NCBI RefSeq assembly: GCF_001927245.1
Contig: NZ_MJUX01000009.1
Span: 1 to 64,000, forward strand
Length of the DNA: 64,000 nt
Source: Acuticoccus yangtzensis
GTDB taxonomy: Bacteria; Pseudomonadota; Alphaproteobacteria; Rhizobiales; Amorphaceae
Reading direction: 5' to 3'
A program made the position numbers and the translations under genes. Under the pieces are notes generated by a model. The model saw only the letters and a program-made list of their open reading frames with translations. It searched no databases and was not told the origin of the DNA. Shown here piece after piece: positions 1-7,316 of this stretch (the first letter of the stretch is position 1; every line of letters starts with the position of its first letter).

Positions 1-939
1 GCCCGCCCCGACCGCGGCTTCAAGCCCCGTTCCGACGACCGCGGCGCCCCCCGCCGCCCCTACGGCGACCGCGACGAAGGCGGCCGCCCCGACCGCGGCT
101 TCAAGCCCCGCTCCGACGACCGCGGCGCCCCCCGCCGCCCCTACGGCGACCGCGACGAAGGTGCCCGCTCCGACCGCGGCTTCAAGCCCCGCTCCGACGA
201 CCGCGGCGCCCCCCGCCGCGGCCGCCCCGACGGCGAGCGCGACTATGCATCGCGTGAGGGTGACGCACGGGCCGAGCGTGGTCCGCGCCAGGACGGAGGC
301 GACCGCGGCCATCACCGCGAGGACCGCCGCGAGCGTCCGGGCGGGGACGGGAGCTACCGCGGCGGAACCGGACGCCCGTCGGGCGACCGCGCCTTCGGTG
401 AGCGCGCATCGCGAGGCGACTCGTCCGGGCGGCCCCAGGGCGCGCGCGGCGGCTACAAGGGTGACGGACCCCGGGGCGGCTCGTTCAAGAACGAGGGCTT
501 CAGAGGCGGTGACCGTGACGGCGCGGCGAGGTTCGGCAAGCCCGGCGGCCGCACGCGGGACGGTGACGCCCCGCGCGGCGGACGCCCGCCCGCCCGCGCC
601 GGCGCACGCCCCGGCGGTGCCCGCGCTGGCGGCGATCGTCTAGGCGGTGATCGCCCAGGCCATGATCGGGGCAACGATCGCCCCCGCGGTGATCGCCCCC
701 GCGGTGACCGCCCTCGTGGTGATCGTCCTGGCGGCGACCGTCCTGGCGGCGACCGCACCAAGAGTTTCGGCCCACGCGGCGGCGGGGCCGGCAAAGGTGG
801 CGCAGCCCGCGGCCCCGGCGGCAAAGGTGGCGCACCGCGTCACCGGTCCGACGGCGGTGGCCGTGACGGTGCTGCCCGTCCGGGCCGATCCTCCTACCGC
901 CCGTCCGGCAGCGGCCCCAAAGGCCCGCGCCGCGGCTGA
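1..939 (+). CDS. RluB-like 23S rRNA pseudouridine synthase, Arg/Gly-rich C-terminal tail (5' partial)
   Basis: Frame 1 is open from the left edge to a TGA at 937-939, so only the last 312 residues are present. They form a low-complexity tail rich in Arg, Gly, Asp and Pro. The tail starts with a 26-residue repeat (RPDRGFKPRSDDRGAPRRPY followed by GDRDEG) present almost three times with a 78-bp DNA period. Later come GDRPGG/RGDRP-type RGG runs and a basic end (GPKGPRRG). No catalytic domain is visible. The assignment rests on the location directly before rsmD, a pairing common in alphaproteobacteria where RluB homologues carry such RG-rich tails, and on the tail type itself. An RNA helicase or another RNA-binding protein with an RGG tail is the alternative. 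Such tails usually bind RNA non-specifically. Confidence 0.55.
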   Translation, partial: ARPDRGFKPRSDDRGAPRRPYGDRDEGGRPDRGFKPRSDDRGAPRRPYGDRDEGARSDRGFKPRSDDRGAPRRGRPDGERDYASREGDARAERGPRQDGGDRGHHREDRRERPGGDGSYRGGTGRPSGDRAFGERASRGDSSGRPQGARGGYKGDGPRGGSFKNEGFRGGDRDGAARFGKPGGRTRDGDAPRGGRPPARAGARPGGARAGGDRLGGDRPGHDRGNDRPRGDRPRGDRPRGDRPGGDRPGGDRTKSFGPRGGGAGKGGAARGPGGKGGAPRHRSDGGGRDGAARPGRSSYRPSGSGPKGPRRG

Positions 940-987
940 TCTGCCCCATCGCGAGCCGGCGCCACCAGCGCCGGCCCGTTCTCTTCC

Positions 988-1017
988 AAAGCCGGGCTCC
1001 GACGAGCCCGGCTTTTT
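988..1017 (+). terminator. Rho-independent terminator after the RG-rich gene
   Basis: A perfect 12-bp stem, AAAGCCGGGCTC paired with GAGCCCGGCTTT, closes on a CGAC loop and runs into a T tract. It lies about 50 bp after the stop codon at 939. It should end the upstream transcript, so rsmD probably has its own promoter. Confidence 0.9.
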
Positions 1018-1171
1018 CGTTACCGTGCCGGACCGCCCGCGCAGCCGGCCGTAGCGGCTCCAGCCTCACCCGGACGCAGCGGCACAAGAATGCGTTCCGC
1101 GCGCTCCATTCACACGCTGCAACCCCAGTCCGGACCCGGCATCCGACAACCCGCATCCGGCCCCGGCATCC

Positions 1172-1553
1172 GGCAGCGGAACGCTGACACCTGGCACACG
1201 ACAGCGGACCAGCGGACCGGCAGCGGAACGCTGGCACCCGGCGCGCGACAGCGGACCAAGGGGACCGGCAGCGGAACGCTGGCCCCTGGCACGCGCCAAC
1301 GGACCGAGGGACCGGCAGCCGAACGCTGGCACCTGGCGCGACAGCGGACCGGGGCACCGGTAGCGGAGAGATGACATCTGGCACGCGGCAGTGGACCAGC
1401 GGACCGGCAACGGAACGCCGGCACCTGGCGCGCGACAGCGGACCCGCGGCACCCGGCAGCGGCACGTTGGCACCTGACGCGCGACAGCGGACCGGTGCCA
1501 CCCGGCAGCGGAACGATGGAACCTGAACCGCGACAGCGGACCGGTAGCGGACC
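1172..1553. repeat. Eight degenerate copies of a ~47-bp tandem repeat
   Basis: The block GGCAGCGGAACGCTGGCACC, then TGGCGCGCGACAGCGGACC and a short variable piece, recurs about eight times at a period of 45-54 bp. Copies begin near 1172, 1223, 1271, 1313, 1358, 1403, 1452 and 1504. Most copies hold the small dyad CAGCG-GAA-CGCTG. Mutations are scattered and include indels that are not multiples of three, and no frame has a coding look, so this is read as a non-coding minisatellite between the terminator at 988-1017 and rsmD. Confidence 0.75.
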
Positions 1554-1616
1554 ACGGACACCCGCACGCGTTAGCGGGCGGCCGGCGCCGAGCAGCGGGC
1601 GGCGCGTGACGCGTGG

Positions 1617-1672
1617 CGGGCGGCGGGCACCCAGCACCGGGCGGCGGGCGGCGGGCGGCGGGCGGCGGGCGA
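1617..1672. repeat. Short heptamer array CGGGCGG upstream of rsmD
   Basis: In a constant 7-bp register, 1617-1623 reads CGGGCGG, 1624-1637 are two diverged units, 1638-1665 are four perfect CGGGCGG units and 1666-1672 is CGGGCGA. The unit differs by one base from the CGGTCGG heptamer that makes the large array at 57951-58272. Confidence 0.75.
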
Positions 1673-1813
1673 GGCTTGACGGGACGCCAGCCCTCGGCAA
1701 AGCACCTCCGACGAACCCGCGCGGGGTCGGGCCTCCATGCGCCCGGCCACGCCGACGAGACCGCTGGGGGAGGGCCGAAGCCGGCCGGCCCGCAGGGCAG
1801 CGAAGGAAGTACG

Positions 1814-2395
1814 ATGCGCGTTGTGGGCGGCAAACATAAGGGCACCGGACTGGCAGCGCCCAAAGGGCAGGCTACGCGCCCGACCACGGACCGCCTGCGC
1901 GAAACGGTCTTCAACATCCTCGCCCATCGGTTCGGCGGTGCACTCGACGGTGCCCGCGTCCTCGACCTCTTCGCCGGAAGCGGTGCGCTCGGGGTGGAGG
2001 CCCTGTCGCGCGGCGCAAGCTTCGTCCTCTTCGTCGAGACGGGCGCCGAGGCACGCGGCGCCATCCGGCGCAACGTGGAGGCGGTCGGCGCCACCGGCAT
2101 CACACGCATCTGGCGGCGCGACGCCACCAGGCTCGGCCCGTGCCCTGTGGCCCCGTTCGACGTGGTGTTCGCCGATCCGCCTTATGGGCAAGGCCTCGGC
2201 GAGGCAGCCGCCGCGGCGCTCGCCGAGGGATGGCTGAAGCCCGGCGCACTCCTGGTTGTGGAAGAACGCGCCGATGCGATGCCGGCGACGCTCCCCGGCT
2301 TCGCCGCCCCCTTCGTCCGCGAGGCGGGCGAAAGCGCCGTCGCCTTTTTCGAGCGCATCAGCGACGCCGCGCCGCCGCCCGCCTCGCCCGACTGA
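1814..2395 (+). CDS. rsmD: 16S rRNA (guanine966-N2)-methyltransferase RsmD
   Basis: 193 residues. RsmD transfers a methyl group from S-adenosylmethionine to N2 of G966 of 16S rRNA during small-subunit assembly in the cytoplasm. The N-terminus MRVVGGKHKG is typical of the family. The SAM-binding motif VLDLFAGSGALGVEALSRGA is intact at about residues 49-68, and the catalytic N-methylase motif DPPYG is present (VVFADPPYGQG, about residues 117-127). The frame is open further upstream, but the ATG at 1814 is chosen because it begins the conserved N-terminus and has a GGAAG ribosome site a few bases before it. Length is normal for the family. The gene follows an RluB-like gene but is separated from it by a terminator and about 800 bp of repeats. 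Confidence 0.95.
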   Translation: MRVVGGKHKGTGLAAPKGQATRPTTDRLRETVFNILAHRFGGALDGARVLDLFAGSGALGVEALSRGASFVLFVETGAEARGAIRRNVEAVGATGITRIWRRDATRLGPCPVAPFDVVFADPPYGQGLGEAAAAALAEGWLKPGALLVVEERADAMPATLPGFAAPFVREAGESAVAFFERISDAAPPPASPD

Positions 2396-2958
2396 CGCCC
2401 TCGGGGCCCAGGCATTGCCGGATGGGCCAGTCGGACCACCACCATCGGCGCACCCATGGTCCCTCGCGCGTTTTCCGCCCCATCTGTGCACGTTGCCCGT
2501 CCCGCTCGTTCTCACCGGTTGGCCACGAGAAGAACCGTGCGGCCAAGCCGAAAACGACGCCGCCCGATCGAATCGACAGGCAAGCGCCTCACGCCCAGCG
2601 TCCCGCGCCCAGGGTCCCGCGCACAGGGTCCGAACGACGCGCCCCTCCAACGGCGCGCGCTGATCGTCTCCCGCAAGACGAGCCGAGCGACGGGGCGGGG
2701 TTAGGAACGTGACGCACTGTCATCCGCCAAGGCGAACGCGCTCGCCGAGTGATGTCACCGCGCTGCGCACGGCGATGGCACCGCCGCGTCTTACGCGAGG
2801 CGCGTCTGGAGGGGCGGCAGCGCCGAGCAAGCGCCATGGCGCCGGTGTCGACAACTGCCACAGCGTCATCACGGCGGCGCGCCACACAGCGGCGCGGCGG
2901 CGCCACGAGCGGGACGCGCCGCAGCGTCATCGCCGCCGCGCGGCGGCGCAGCCCCGCG
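2396..2958. other. Non-coding spacer between rsmD and the nitrile hydratase operon
   Basis: No frame here shows a recognisable protein. The reading frames on both strands are Arg/Pro/Ala-rich translations typical of non-coding GC-rich DNA. A perfect 18-bp GC palindrome (CGCCGCCGCGCGGCGGCG, 2931-2948) lies just beyond the 3' end of the minus-strand operon and could fold in its transcript, but it has no T tract. Confidence 0.6.
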
Positions 2959-3321
2959 TCAGCGTGGCGGCAGGTGGATCGGCTTGCCGTGAGGTGTGGC
3001 GGCGGCGGCCTGACGCCAGCGTTCGCGCTCGGCGGCGAAATCGTCGTCGGACGCCACCGGGGCGAGGGCCCGCTCCAGGGCCCGCACGAAGGCGACGAAA
3101 TCAGCCGTTCCGTCCTCCGGCGCCGCGTGCCCGGCCCGCAGCTCCTCGCCATAAAGTGCCGCGAAGCGCCCGGCGTCGATCAACCCGCGGGCGACGAGAT
3201 GCGCTTTCAGCGCAAAGGCCGACGCCTCCCAGGGCGCCGCGAATGCCGGACCGTCCCGCCGCACGAGCGCGGCGAGATCCTCCGCCCCCTCCGCCGCCGA
3301 AGGCCCCTCTGACGCGGCCAT
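2959..3321 (-). CDS. Nitrile hydratase accessory protein (activator / metallochaperone, P14K type)
   Basis: 120 residues. Activators of this type help insert the metal into nitrile hydratase, for cobalt enzymes by swapping in an already metallated alpha subunit. The protein is related to the N-terminal part of the beta subunit: PAFAAPWEASAFALKAHLVA matches the beta-subunit [16 protein letters not shown] region. It ends in RWRQAAAATPHGKPIHLPPR, typical of the accessory family. The ATG at 3321 shares one base with the TGA of the beta gene (TGATG), giving tight translational coupling. It is the last gene of the minus-strand operon. Fe-type activators are much larger with a GTPase-like domain, so the small size agrees with a cobalt enzyme. 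Confidence 0.85.
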   Translation of the reverse strand: MAASEGPSAAEGAEDLAALVRRDGPAFAAPWEASAFALKAHLVARGLIDAGRFAALYGEELRAGHAAPEDGTADFVAFVRALERALAPVASDDDFAAERERWRQAAAATPHGKPIHLPPR

Positions 3322-3947
3322 CACGCGGTGCCCCCGGCGGGCTCCAGATAAGGCTCCCAAAGGTCGGCGCTCACCGCGCTCGCGGTGGTGTCGGCGCCCC
3401 AGAGCTCGGCCCCTTCGAAGACCACCGTATAAAGCGGCTGCGGGTTCTCGCCGAGGCCGTGCGCGTTCGTATCGGGAAACACATGGGTGCCGCGAAAGGC
3501 CTCGATGGTGCCGACATGGCCGCGCACATAGGCCGGGGCGCGGGTGTGGGTCGCCGGGTTCATCGGCTTCACGCGCACCCGGTCACCTGCGGTGAAGCGC
3601 GGCGCGGGGCCGGGGCGATCCACCGGCCCGCCGCGCGCCAGAACGGGGCGCACCTGGTCCACAGTCAGCAGCCGGGGCGGCGGCTGGTCGAGGTCGATCT
3701 CCGCCACCAGCCGTTCCAGCGCGCCGAACCAGATGCCGTAATAGCCGGCGGTGTAGTAGGTCACGTGGGGCAGCGTCTCTCGCATGAACCGCGAATGGTC
3801 GAGCGTCCACTGGCCCGTCGTCCCCATCGCCAAGGTGAGGCCGAACACGGTCCTCTCCCACGGGGCATGAAACATCGGCTCGCCCGGCGCATCCGGCACC
3901 ACGGGACCGAACCCGTGCTTGCCGCCGAGGTCAGCGGGGCCGTTCAC
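3321..3947 (-). CDS. nthB: Nitrile hydratase beta subunit
   Basis: 208 residues, a usual length. With the alpha subunit it forms the enzyme that hydrates nitriles to amides in the cytoplasm; the beta subunit supplies conserved arginines that hydrogen-bond to the oxidised cysteines of the metal claw. The N-terminus [15 protein letters not shown], the HAPWER block and the SH3-like C-terminal domain ([20 protein letters not shown], then [26 protein letters not shown] and a [12 protein letters not shown] strand) are all characteristic. The start is taken as GTG at 3947 because the family N-terminus begins there; its GTGA overlaps the alpha stop by 4 bp. Confidence 0.93.
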   Translation of the reverse strand: MNGPADLGGKHGFGPVVPDAPGEPMFHAPWERTVFGLTLAMGTTGQWTLDHSRFMRETLPHVTYYTAGYYGIWFGALERLVAEIDLDQPPPRLLTVDQVRPVLARGGPVDRPGPAPRFTAGDRVRVKPMNPATHTRAPAYVRGHVGTIEAFRGTHVFPDTNAHGLGENPQPLYTVVFEGAELWGADTTASAVSADLWEPYLEPAGGTA

Positions 3948-4603
3948 GCCGCGGCCCCGTCGCCGGGAAGGGCCAGGCCGGTGCCGATCATCGAGTCGCG
4001 CGTCACCAGAGCGGCGAGCTGATCCTCGGTGAGGCCCTCCGTTCCCGCGGGGCGCAGCGGCACCACCATGTAGCGAAGCTCGGCGGTGGAATCCCAGACG
4101 CGGATCTTCGTCCCCTCCGGCAGGCTCACACCGAAATCGGCCAGCACTCCGGCCGGATCTGCCACCGCCTTGGCGCGGTAGGGGGCGGACTTGTACCACA
4201 CCGGAGGCGCGCCCAGCACAGGCCACGGGTAGCAGGAGCACAGCGTGCAGACGACCATGTTGTGCGTCTCGGCCGTGTTGGGGACGGCCACCATGTGCTC
4301 GCCTTGCCGGCCGGAAAAGCCGAGCTCGGCGATCGCCGCCGTGGCGTCCGCAAAGAGGCGCTGCGCATAGTCCGGATCGGTCCACGCGCGGGCGACCACC
4401 TTGGCCCCGTTCTTCGGCCCCACCTCGTTCTCGTAAACGGAGATCAGCTCGTTCACCGCGTCGGGGTCCACATGCCCCTTCTCCTCCAGCAACGATTGGA
4501 GCGCGCGCACGCGCACCTCCATCTCGGACAGGTGGCTGTGGTCGTGATCATGGTCGTGATCGTGATCGTGATCGTGATCGTGGGTGTGCGGATGGTCGGC
4601 CAT
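3944..4603 (-). CDS. nthA: Nitrile hydratase alpha subunit, cobalt type, with His-Asp-rich N-terminus
   Basis: 219 residues. It holds the non-corrin metal that hydrates nitriles to amides. The metal claw is C-T-L-C-S-C at residues 119-124 ([15 protein letters not shown]); Thr at its second position is the signature of cobalt enzymes, Ser that of iron enzymes. Residues 4-24 hold 11 His in an alternating pattern with seven Asp-His pairs, ending in HSHLSE, before the normal domain ([19 protein letters not shown]). This tail could bind Co2+, Ni2+ or Zn2+. The downstream [15 protein letters not shown] and [19 protein letters not shown] blocks are standard. The ATG at 4603 is 2 bp from the upstream stop codon, and its end overlaps the beta GTG start. 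Confidence 0.95.
   Translation of the reverse strand: MADHPHTHDHDHDHDHDHDHDHSHLSEMEVRVRALQSLLEEKGHVDPDAVNELISVYENEVGPKNGAKVVARAWTDPDYAQRLFADATAAIAELGFSGRQGEHMVAVPNTAETHNMVVCTLCSCYPWPVLGAPPVWYKSAPYRAKAVADPAGVLADFGVSLPEGTKIRVWDSTAELRYMVVPLRPAGTEGLTEDQLAALVTRDSMIGTGLALPGDGAAA
4541..4583. repeat. Hexamer microsatellite coding the His-Asp tail of nthA
   Basis: The 6-bp unit CGTGAT (minus-strand reading ATCACG/GATCAC) is repeated about seven times, perfectly over roughly 4554-4583. As the unit is two codons, copy-number changes alter the length of the His-Asp tail without a frameshift. Confidence 0.85.
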
Positions 4604-4605
4604 GG

Positions 4606-5367
4606 TCAGGCGGCTTTCTGTGAACGGTCCGCCGTGCGGCCGCAGCACGCATCGACGAAGGCTTTGAAGATGGCGCGGGACGGCGGATCGGTCCGCACCC
4701 AATGTTCCGGGTGCCACTGAACGCCCAGCGCGAACGCGCTCGCCCGGTCGACGCTGATGGCCTCGACTGTCCCGTCGCCCGCGCGCGCTTCGACGGTGAG
4801 ACCGGGTGCCAGACGATCGATCCCCTGGTGATGCAGCGAGTTCACCTTCACCGGCCCCTCGCCCACGATGGCGGCCAGGCGCCCGCCCCGCGTCACCGTC
4901 ACGTCGTGCGCCAGGGCGAAGCGCACGTCGACATCCGGCCCGGCGGGGGAGCGGTGATCGTTCCGCCCCGGCAGCGCATGGACCGCGGTGTGCAAGGTGC
5001 CGCCCAGCGTCACGTTCAATTCTTGCAGCCCCCGGCAAATCGCAAGCAGTGGCAGCCCGCGTGACAAGGTTTCGCGGATCAAGGGCAGCGTGGTCCTGTC
5101 GCGCACCTGGTCGTAGGGCTCGGCGATCGCGCTGGCCTCGGCACCGTAGAGCGGCGGGTGGACGTTGGACCGCGACCCGGTGAAGAGGACGCCCGAGACC
5201 ACGTCCAAGAGCGGTGCGACGTCAAAGGCTTCGTCGACCGTCGGGAGTTGCACGGGCACAGCCCCCGACACCGCCACCGCGGTCAGATAGCTCGCCGGAG
5301 TGCCGGACCACACCATGTCGCGGTGGTCGATGGCGTCGGACGTGACGAGAACAAGGGGCGGCGACAT
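4606..5367 (-). CDS. Class I glutamine-amidotransferase-like gamma-glutamyl hydrolase (peptidase C26, PuuD-like)
   Basis: 253 residues. C26 enzymes hydrolyse gamma-glutamyl amides such as gamma-glutamyl-GABA. The triad is visible: the nucleophile elbow LAICRGLQE with Cys111, and QWHPEH with His219 and Glu221. The oxyanion-side motif [17 protein letters not shown] (about residues 59-75) is typical of PuuD-like proteins. The ATG at 5367 is preceded by a GGAG site in the minus-strand leader. It is the first gene of the operon and its stop is 2 bp from the start of nthA, so the two are almost certainly co-expressed. No amidase is present, so this hydrolase may act on an amide made by the hydratase or release its substrate. 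That role is inferred. Confidence 0.85.
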   Translation of the reverse strand: MSPPLVLVTSDAIDHRDMVWSGTPASYLTAVAVSGAVPVQLPTVDEAFDVAPLLDVVSGVLFTGSRSNVHPPLYGAEASAIAEPYDQVRDRTTLPLIRETLSRGLPLLAICRGLQELNVTLGGTLHTAVHALPGRNDHRSPAGPDVDVRFALAHDVTVTRGGRLAAIVGEGPVKVNSLHHQGIDRLAPGLTVEARAGDGTVEAISVDRASAFALGVQWHPEHWVRTDPPSRAIFKAFVDACCGRTADRSQKAA

Positions 5368-5542
5368 GCGGATACTCCGACCGAAAGCTCCGAGGGAAAT
5401 GTTAAAGTCTCGTCATCCAACGGACTTCGCAACTTCGCGATGAGGATATGGTCTTGTCTCACGCGCAAGAGTCAGACTACACCCAGCGCTCAAAATTCGC
5501 ACCGGCGTATCGTGGTCGCGCGCGAGAAGAGGGAGGAAAAAG
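5368..5542. promoter_or_regulatory. Divergent control region between the nitrile hydratase operon and the TRAP operon
   Basis: These 175 bp must hold promoters for both divergent operons. The part around 5396-5470 is less GC-rich than the surroundings. A strong ribosome site (GAGGGAGGAAAAAG) directly precedes the dctP ATG. I could not pick out a convincing -35/-10 pair on either strand. Confidence 0.5.
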
Positions 5543-6628
5543 ATGGATCGTCGTTCGTTTCTGATGGGCACCGGCGCCCTTGCTGCCGGCACCACCCTTG
5601 CCGCACCCGCGATTTCGCAGGGCCGGAAAGAGTGGAAGATGGTCACCACCTGGCCGAAGAACTTCCCCGGTCTCGGTACCGGCGCGCAACGCTGCGCCGA
5701 CCGCATCACCAAGCTGACCGATGGCCGCGTCACCGTCAAGCTGTTCGCCGCCGGTGAACTGGTCCCCGCTTTCGAGTCCTTCGACGCCGTCTCCAGCGGA
5801 ACCGCCGAACTCTACCACGCCCCTGATTATTACTTCCAGGGCAAGCACCCGGCCTTCCCGTTCTTCGCCTGCGTGCCGATGGGCCTCATCTACTCCGAGC
5901 AGAACGCCTGGCTGATGCACGGCGGCGGCATGGAGCTGTGGAACGAGCTGTCCAACCAGTTCAACATCAAGCCCTTCCCCTGCGGCAACACCGGCGTGCA
6001 GATGGGCGGCTGGTTCCGCAAGGACATCAACTCGCTCGACGATCTGCAGGGCCTCAAGTTCCGCATGCCCGGCCTCGGCGGCGAGGCGATGCGCAAGCTC
6101 GGCGTCAACGTCATCGCTCTGCCGGGCGGTGAGATCTTCCAGGCCCTGCAGACCGGCGCCATCGACGGCACCGAGTGGGTCGGCCCCTGGAACGACCTCG
6201 CCTTCGGTTTCTACCGCGTGGCGCAGAACTACTACTATCCGGGCTTCCACGAGCCGGCCCCGACCGTCGCCTGCGGCGTCAACATGACCGCCTTCAACGA
6301 GCTGTCCGATTCCGACAAGGCCGCCGTCGAGGCCGCCTGCCAGATGGAAAACAGCCTGATGTATTCGGAGTTCGTGGCCAAGAACGGCTCGGCGCTGAAC
6401 ACCCTCACCACCCAGCACGGCGTGCAGCTGAAGGAGTTCCCGCCCGAGGTGTTCGACGCCTTCGCCACCGCGTCGGAAGAAGTCATCGAGTCCGTGGGCG
6501 ACCACGACGACCTCGGCAAGCGCATCCTCGAGAGCTACAAGAAGGCTCGCAAGGACTACGGCGAGTGGACCGCCATCTCGATCCAGGCCTACACCAACGC
6601 CCGCGCACGGGCCGACGCCTCCAAGTAG
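5543..6628 (+). CDS. dctP: TRAP transporter solute-binding protein, DctP/TakP family
   Basis: 361 residues. It is the periplasmic receptor that delivers an organic acid to the DctQM membrane complex. The N-terminus MDRRSFLMGTGALAAGTTLA carries an RR pair followed by a hydrophobic stretch and Ala-rich cleavage region, a likely Tat-type signal. Family landmarks are the binding-site arginine segment GLKFRMPGLGGEAMRKLG and the block LPGGEIFQALQTGAIDGTEW followed by VGPWND. The latter is close to TakP-like receptors for 2-oxo acids, so a 2-oxo acid or related carboxylate is the best guess. The ribosome site is strong. dctQ and dctM follow, and the nitrile hydratase operon is divergent. Confidence 0.92.
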   Translation: MDRRSFLMGTGALAAGTTLAAPAISQGRKEWKMVTTWPKNFPGLGTGAQRCADRITKLTDGRVTVKLFAAGELVPAFESFDAVSSGTAELYHAPDYYFQGKHPAFPFFACVPMGLIYSEQNAWLMHGGGMELWNELSNQFNIKPFPCGNTGVQMGGWFRKDINSLDDLQGLKFRMPGLGGEAMRKLGVNVIALPGGEIFQALQTGAIDGTEWVGPWNDLAFGFYRVAQNYYYPGFHEPAPTVACGVNMTAFNELSDSDKAAVEAACQMENSLMYSEFVAKNGSALNTLTTQHGVQLKEFPPEVFDAFATASEEVIESVGDHDDLGKRILESYKKARKDYGEWTAISIQAYTNARARADASK

Positions 6629-6717
6629 GCGGCCCCTTCGCCGCGGCGGCCGCATCGGGCGGCGCGGCCACGGCCCCACACCGGCCCCGGCCTGAAGCCG
6701 CGGCCCCTTTCGTCAAC

Positions 6718-6746
6718 GCGGCGCAGCGGCCTTCGCCCTGCGCCGC
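6718..6746 (+). repeat. GC hairpin before dctQ (copy A of a two-copy palindrome)
   Basis: A perfect 9-bp stem (GCGGCGCAG with CTGCGCCGC) encloses CGGCCTTCGCC and ends 24 nt before the dctQ start. Nearly the same sequence, stem and loop included, recurs at 15106-15139, 19 nt before another operon start. Between dctP and dctQ it could protect the 3' end of the abundant receptor mRNA or modulate dctQ translation. Confidence 0.6.
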
Positions 6747-6770
6747 ATCTCTATTGGGCAGGGTGAAGAG

Positions 6771-7313
6771 ATGGAACTCCTCGCGACCGCCATCGACAAC
6801 ACCAACCGCGCGATCGGCAAGGTCGTCAGCTGGTTCGTGCTCTTGATGGTCCTGGTTCAGTTCGGCGTCGTCGTGGCGCGCTACGTCTTCGGCGTCGGAA
6901 ACCTGTGGGCGCAGGAATCCATCATCTACATGCACGGGTTCCTGTTCACCCTCGCCGCCGCCTACACCCTGTCCGAAGAAGGCCACGTGCGCGTCGACAT
7001 CTTCTACCGTGAAGCCTCGCTGCGCTACCGCGCCTGGGTGGACCTCCTCGGCGCGCTCTTCCTCCTCATCCCGGTCTCGATCATCATCGTCACCACGAGC
7101 TGGGGCTATGTCTCCACCTCCTGGCGCGTGTTCGAAAGCTCGCAGGAAGCGTCGGGCATCCCCGCCGTCTTCGCCCTCAAGACCGCGATCCCGGTGATGG
7201 GCATGCTGCTCGCCGCCCAAGGCGTCACGATGGTCATCCGCTCCGCCTTGCTGCTGTCGGGCCGCATGCCGACCACGCCCAAGCACGACGTCGAAACCCA
7301 CATGAGCGCCTGA
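6771..7313 (+). CDS. dctQ: TRAP transporter small membrane subunit DctQ
   Basis: 180 residues with about four hydrophobic segments (roughly 18-40, 55-70, 95-115 and 140-160). The landmark sequence NLWAQESIIYMHGFLFTLAAAY, with the conserved Trp-Ala-Gln-Glu patch, and the amphipathic VRVDIFYREA are typical of DctQ. It pairs with DctM in the inner membrane to drive sodium- or proton-coupled uptake of the ligand held by DctP. The ATG at 6771 has GAAG just upstream. The stop is 3 bp from the dctM start, so the two are translated together. Confidence 0.92.
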   Translation: MELLATAIDNTNRAIGKVVSWFVLLMVLVQFGVVVARYVFGVGNLWAQESIIYMHGFLFTLAAAYTLSEEGHVRVDIFYREASLRYRAWVDLLGALFLLIPVSIIIVTTSWGYVSTSWRVFESSQEASGIPAVFALKTAIPVMGMLLAAQGVTMVIRSALLLSGRMPTTPKHDVETHMSA

Positions 7314-7316
7314 CCC

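Noticed and set aside
1090-1839. Short frames across the 47-bp repeats
   Set aside because: Copies differ by indels that break the frame, and the translation has no domain. The sequence is better explained as a minisatellite.
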